64,000 nt of DNA from Buxus sempervirens (lineage: Eukaryota > Streptophyta > Magnoliopsida > Buxales > Buxaceae). The position numbers and the translations under genes are program-made. Of the stretch, positions 62,335 through 64,000 are shown in pieces (the stretch's first letter is position 1; every line of letters begins with the position of its first letter). Location: the NCBI GenBank assembly GCA_947561395.2, contig OX387184.1, positions 9,900,205-9,964,204 of the forward strand. The letters are read 5' to 3'. The notes beneath the pieces are model-generated. The model did not search any database, was not told the DNA's origin, and saw only the letters and a program-made list of their open reading frames with translations.

Positions 62335-62787
62335 AAGTTAGACGTATAAAATTAACTACGCAGTGTTAATGTAATACGGGAGAAGAAGGTCCAGCTTTAA
62401 ACCTTCTACTTACGTAACGGTTCTTTCGTCGAAAGGAAGCACAAAGGACGTGACCGTCGAGGAAAGCGCGGAGAATCTGATCGTTCACTCTTTTGCCTTG
62501 GAGTTTGAGAGACCAGAAAGGTCTCCATCTGGACGAGAAACTTGAGGAAAGCCATGTCGGATATTCTAGTCAATTAAATGATAGTCCAGGGTATTTTAGG
62601 CTTTTTAGTTCGGTGACGGAGATTTGATATTTTAGTCATATGGATGGGATGGAATTAAACGGATCACGCATGAGTTCAAGTCCACATTTGTAAGAGGCGC
62701 AAACTAACGAAGCCCAATTCAACTTAATGGATAAACTTGGGCAAAGCCCACGCCATGAGGACTCCTTTTATAAGCTTATTTGATATT

Positions 62788-63220
62788 GGAAAAATTATGA
62801 AAAAAGGTCACTTTTTTTCTTCTATAATTATAAAAACAGTCCATCGTAATTGGGAATTACAGAAAATGGTCACTTTTTAGAAATAATTAAATTACAGGAT
62901 TACTTTTAAGAAATAATTAAATTAAAGAATCACTTTACTTGAGACACAAACGCATTGTACATGGGATAGAAGCTTCTTTATGTGGGATACGAGCGCATCT
63001 TACATGGGACACAAACAAATTCTACATGAGATACGGGCGCATCATAAGTGAATACAAGCGTGTTTACCTACAATAAAGTGACATTATTTTTTAATATTTT
63101 TTGAAAAATGACCTTGCGGTTCAATTATGTTTGAAAAGTTACCTTTTTTTTTAAAATGAGATTGTTATGGAATGTTTTTATAAATGCAGGCCAAAAATTG
63201 ACCTTTTTCATAATTTTCAC
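62788..63220. mobile_element. Mutator-type MITE with 9-bp target duplication
   Basis: The left end is GGAAAAATTATGAAAAAAGG; the right end, reverse complemented, is GTGAAAATTATGAAAAAGG. Arms continue with tataaaaacag/tataaaaaca. Perfect 9-bp repeats tttgatatt flank it at 62779-62787 and 63221-63229. The centre (62939-63065) holds about four degenerate repeats of type cttacatgggacacaaacgc. No coding capacity. Confidence 0.85.
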
Positions 63221-63229
63221 TTTGATATT

Positions 63230-63783
63230 TATCCACAATATTGTTTGTCGATCTTATCAGCATTATCATAGAGCTTCACAGGGAGGGAAATATATAACAT
63301 TGCTTTTGGCTAGATGGAACTCGTAGGATGTCGAACAGAGGCTGCCACCTAGCGCATCTGACACCTAACTAGGCTCCACATCAAAACATTTGAAATAAAG
63401 ACATTAAACATTAGATGCTCCAAGTGGCATCAACAACCAATTCAGTGAAACACAGCAATTGAGACAGTCATAAGTGGCTTGCAACCAATTCAATGAAATA
63501 TAGAGATCGTCATAAGTGGTTTCCTGATTTTGTAGTCACCCCATATTGCCATAAAAACAGGATTTAGGAACTTTCAGTAATGAGTGGAGAAACTTTAGAA
63601 TGCCTTTTGCATGAATTATTTATCAAATTTTAATGCTATCAAGATTATAATTTGATCTAGAATGCTTAACCAAATAACACGATCACATCATTGTTTTGAA
63701 GACAAAGAAGATTATCGCCACCCTATTAAAAGGAGTGGGTTGATGTCATTATGCTTAGGGGCATTTATAATGTAATTACAAAA
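63230..63783. other. Intergenic DNA, no gene seen
   Basis: A short phrase (aagtggcatcaacaaccaattcagtgaaacacag, then aagtggcttgcaaccaattcaatgaaatatag in variant form) is duplicated imperfectly at 63423-63510. Nothing else is recognisable. Confidence 0.4.
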
Positions 63784-64000
63784 GGGAAATTGGTTTTTAG
63801 TGATATTTTCAAAATAATTCAGATTCAATTGGCCAAATCTTAGTAGTTGGTTTTTAGTGTTACTTTTTTAAAATAATTGTGAATTAGTGTCATTTTACTG
63901 TTTATTAAGAATTTCTTCCAAAAATACCCTCAAAAGACCTGCAAATCTCACTTATAACGAAATGAGTGAAGGTTTTCAAAGTATTTTGAGGGCATTTATG
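63784..64000. mobile_element. MITE, second copy of the attggtttttagtgat family, cut by window end
   Basis: It starts gggaaattggtttttagtga and shares with the copy at 34592 the stretches aaaataattcaga and gtcattttact, in the same order. A second attggttttt-like start at 63845 suggests a rearranged or nested copy. The right end is outside the window. Confidence 0.6.

Larger units (their letters stand above)
60519..62787. other. NAT3 5' region and intergenic DNA
   Basis: Just upstream of the NAT3 start the DNA is rich in CT/GA (ctctctctctatctctaag), as in plant leaders. No other protein is recognisable. The minus-strand frame at 60896-61144 (82 aa) has no family resemblance. Two tail-only insertions are present (60789-60812 and 62318-62334). 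Confidence 0.5.

Noticed and set aside
1..64000. tRNA, rRNA, CRISPR or bacterial-type operons
   Set aside because: No tRNA-like arms with a TTCGA loop, no rRNA and no spaced direct-repeat array were recognised; the DNA is plant nuclear.

Overview
The window is nuclear DNA from a flowering plant. The genes have GT-AG introns, the proteins are plant families, and the intergenic and intronic DNA is AT-rich and full of plant transposon classes (L1-type LINEs, Ty1/copia, hAT, Mutator-like MITEs, a long solo-LTR-like element). I cannot name the species. LINE debris is unusually common, and introns reach more than 3 kb.

Five protein-coding genes can be supported, all on the minus strand. In coordinate order they are: an EXO70 exocyst subunit (3883-6065, two exons, 698 aa); a single-exon DUF7950-type protein with an EAR-like motif (11822-12892); chloroplast N-acetylglutamate synthase, NAGS (15138-33420, ten exons, 621 aa); a small CYSTM protein (48433-50112, three exons, 84 aa); and nucleobase-ascorbate transporter NAT3-like (53352-60518, 14 exons, 537 aa). 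I assembled the multi-exon models by hand from splice sites and reading phase, and every phase closes. They serve unrelated housekeeping or membrane functions (secretion, arginine synthesis, stress-related CYSTM, purine transport); nothing suggests a functional cluster.

The rest is mostly transposon archaeology. At 6.5-10.4 kb there is a three-layer nest: a 2.9-kb LTR-like element with a 5-bp target duplication sits inside a MITE with inverted repeats of about 175 bp, which sits inside an older repeat. At 37.7-44.7 kb an almost full-length LINE (ORF1, plus ORF2 in one uninterrupted frame broken only by four stop codons) sits inside the transposase of a shortened hAT element. Several MITEs have identifiable target duplications. 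The NAGS introns contain at least three decayed LINE pieces and two long poly-G tracts.

The most distinctive pattern is a scattered set of nine very short insertions, 17-44 bp long. Each consists of little more than an A-tail preceded by ACC/ACCC and is flanked by direct repeats of 13-25 bp. They look like LINE-type retroposition events in which only the 3' tail was copied. One lies in a NAT3 intron, one in the CYSTM intron and one in a NAGS intron; the others are intergenic.
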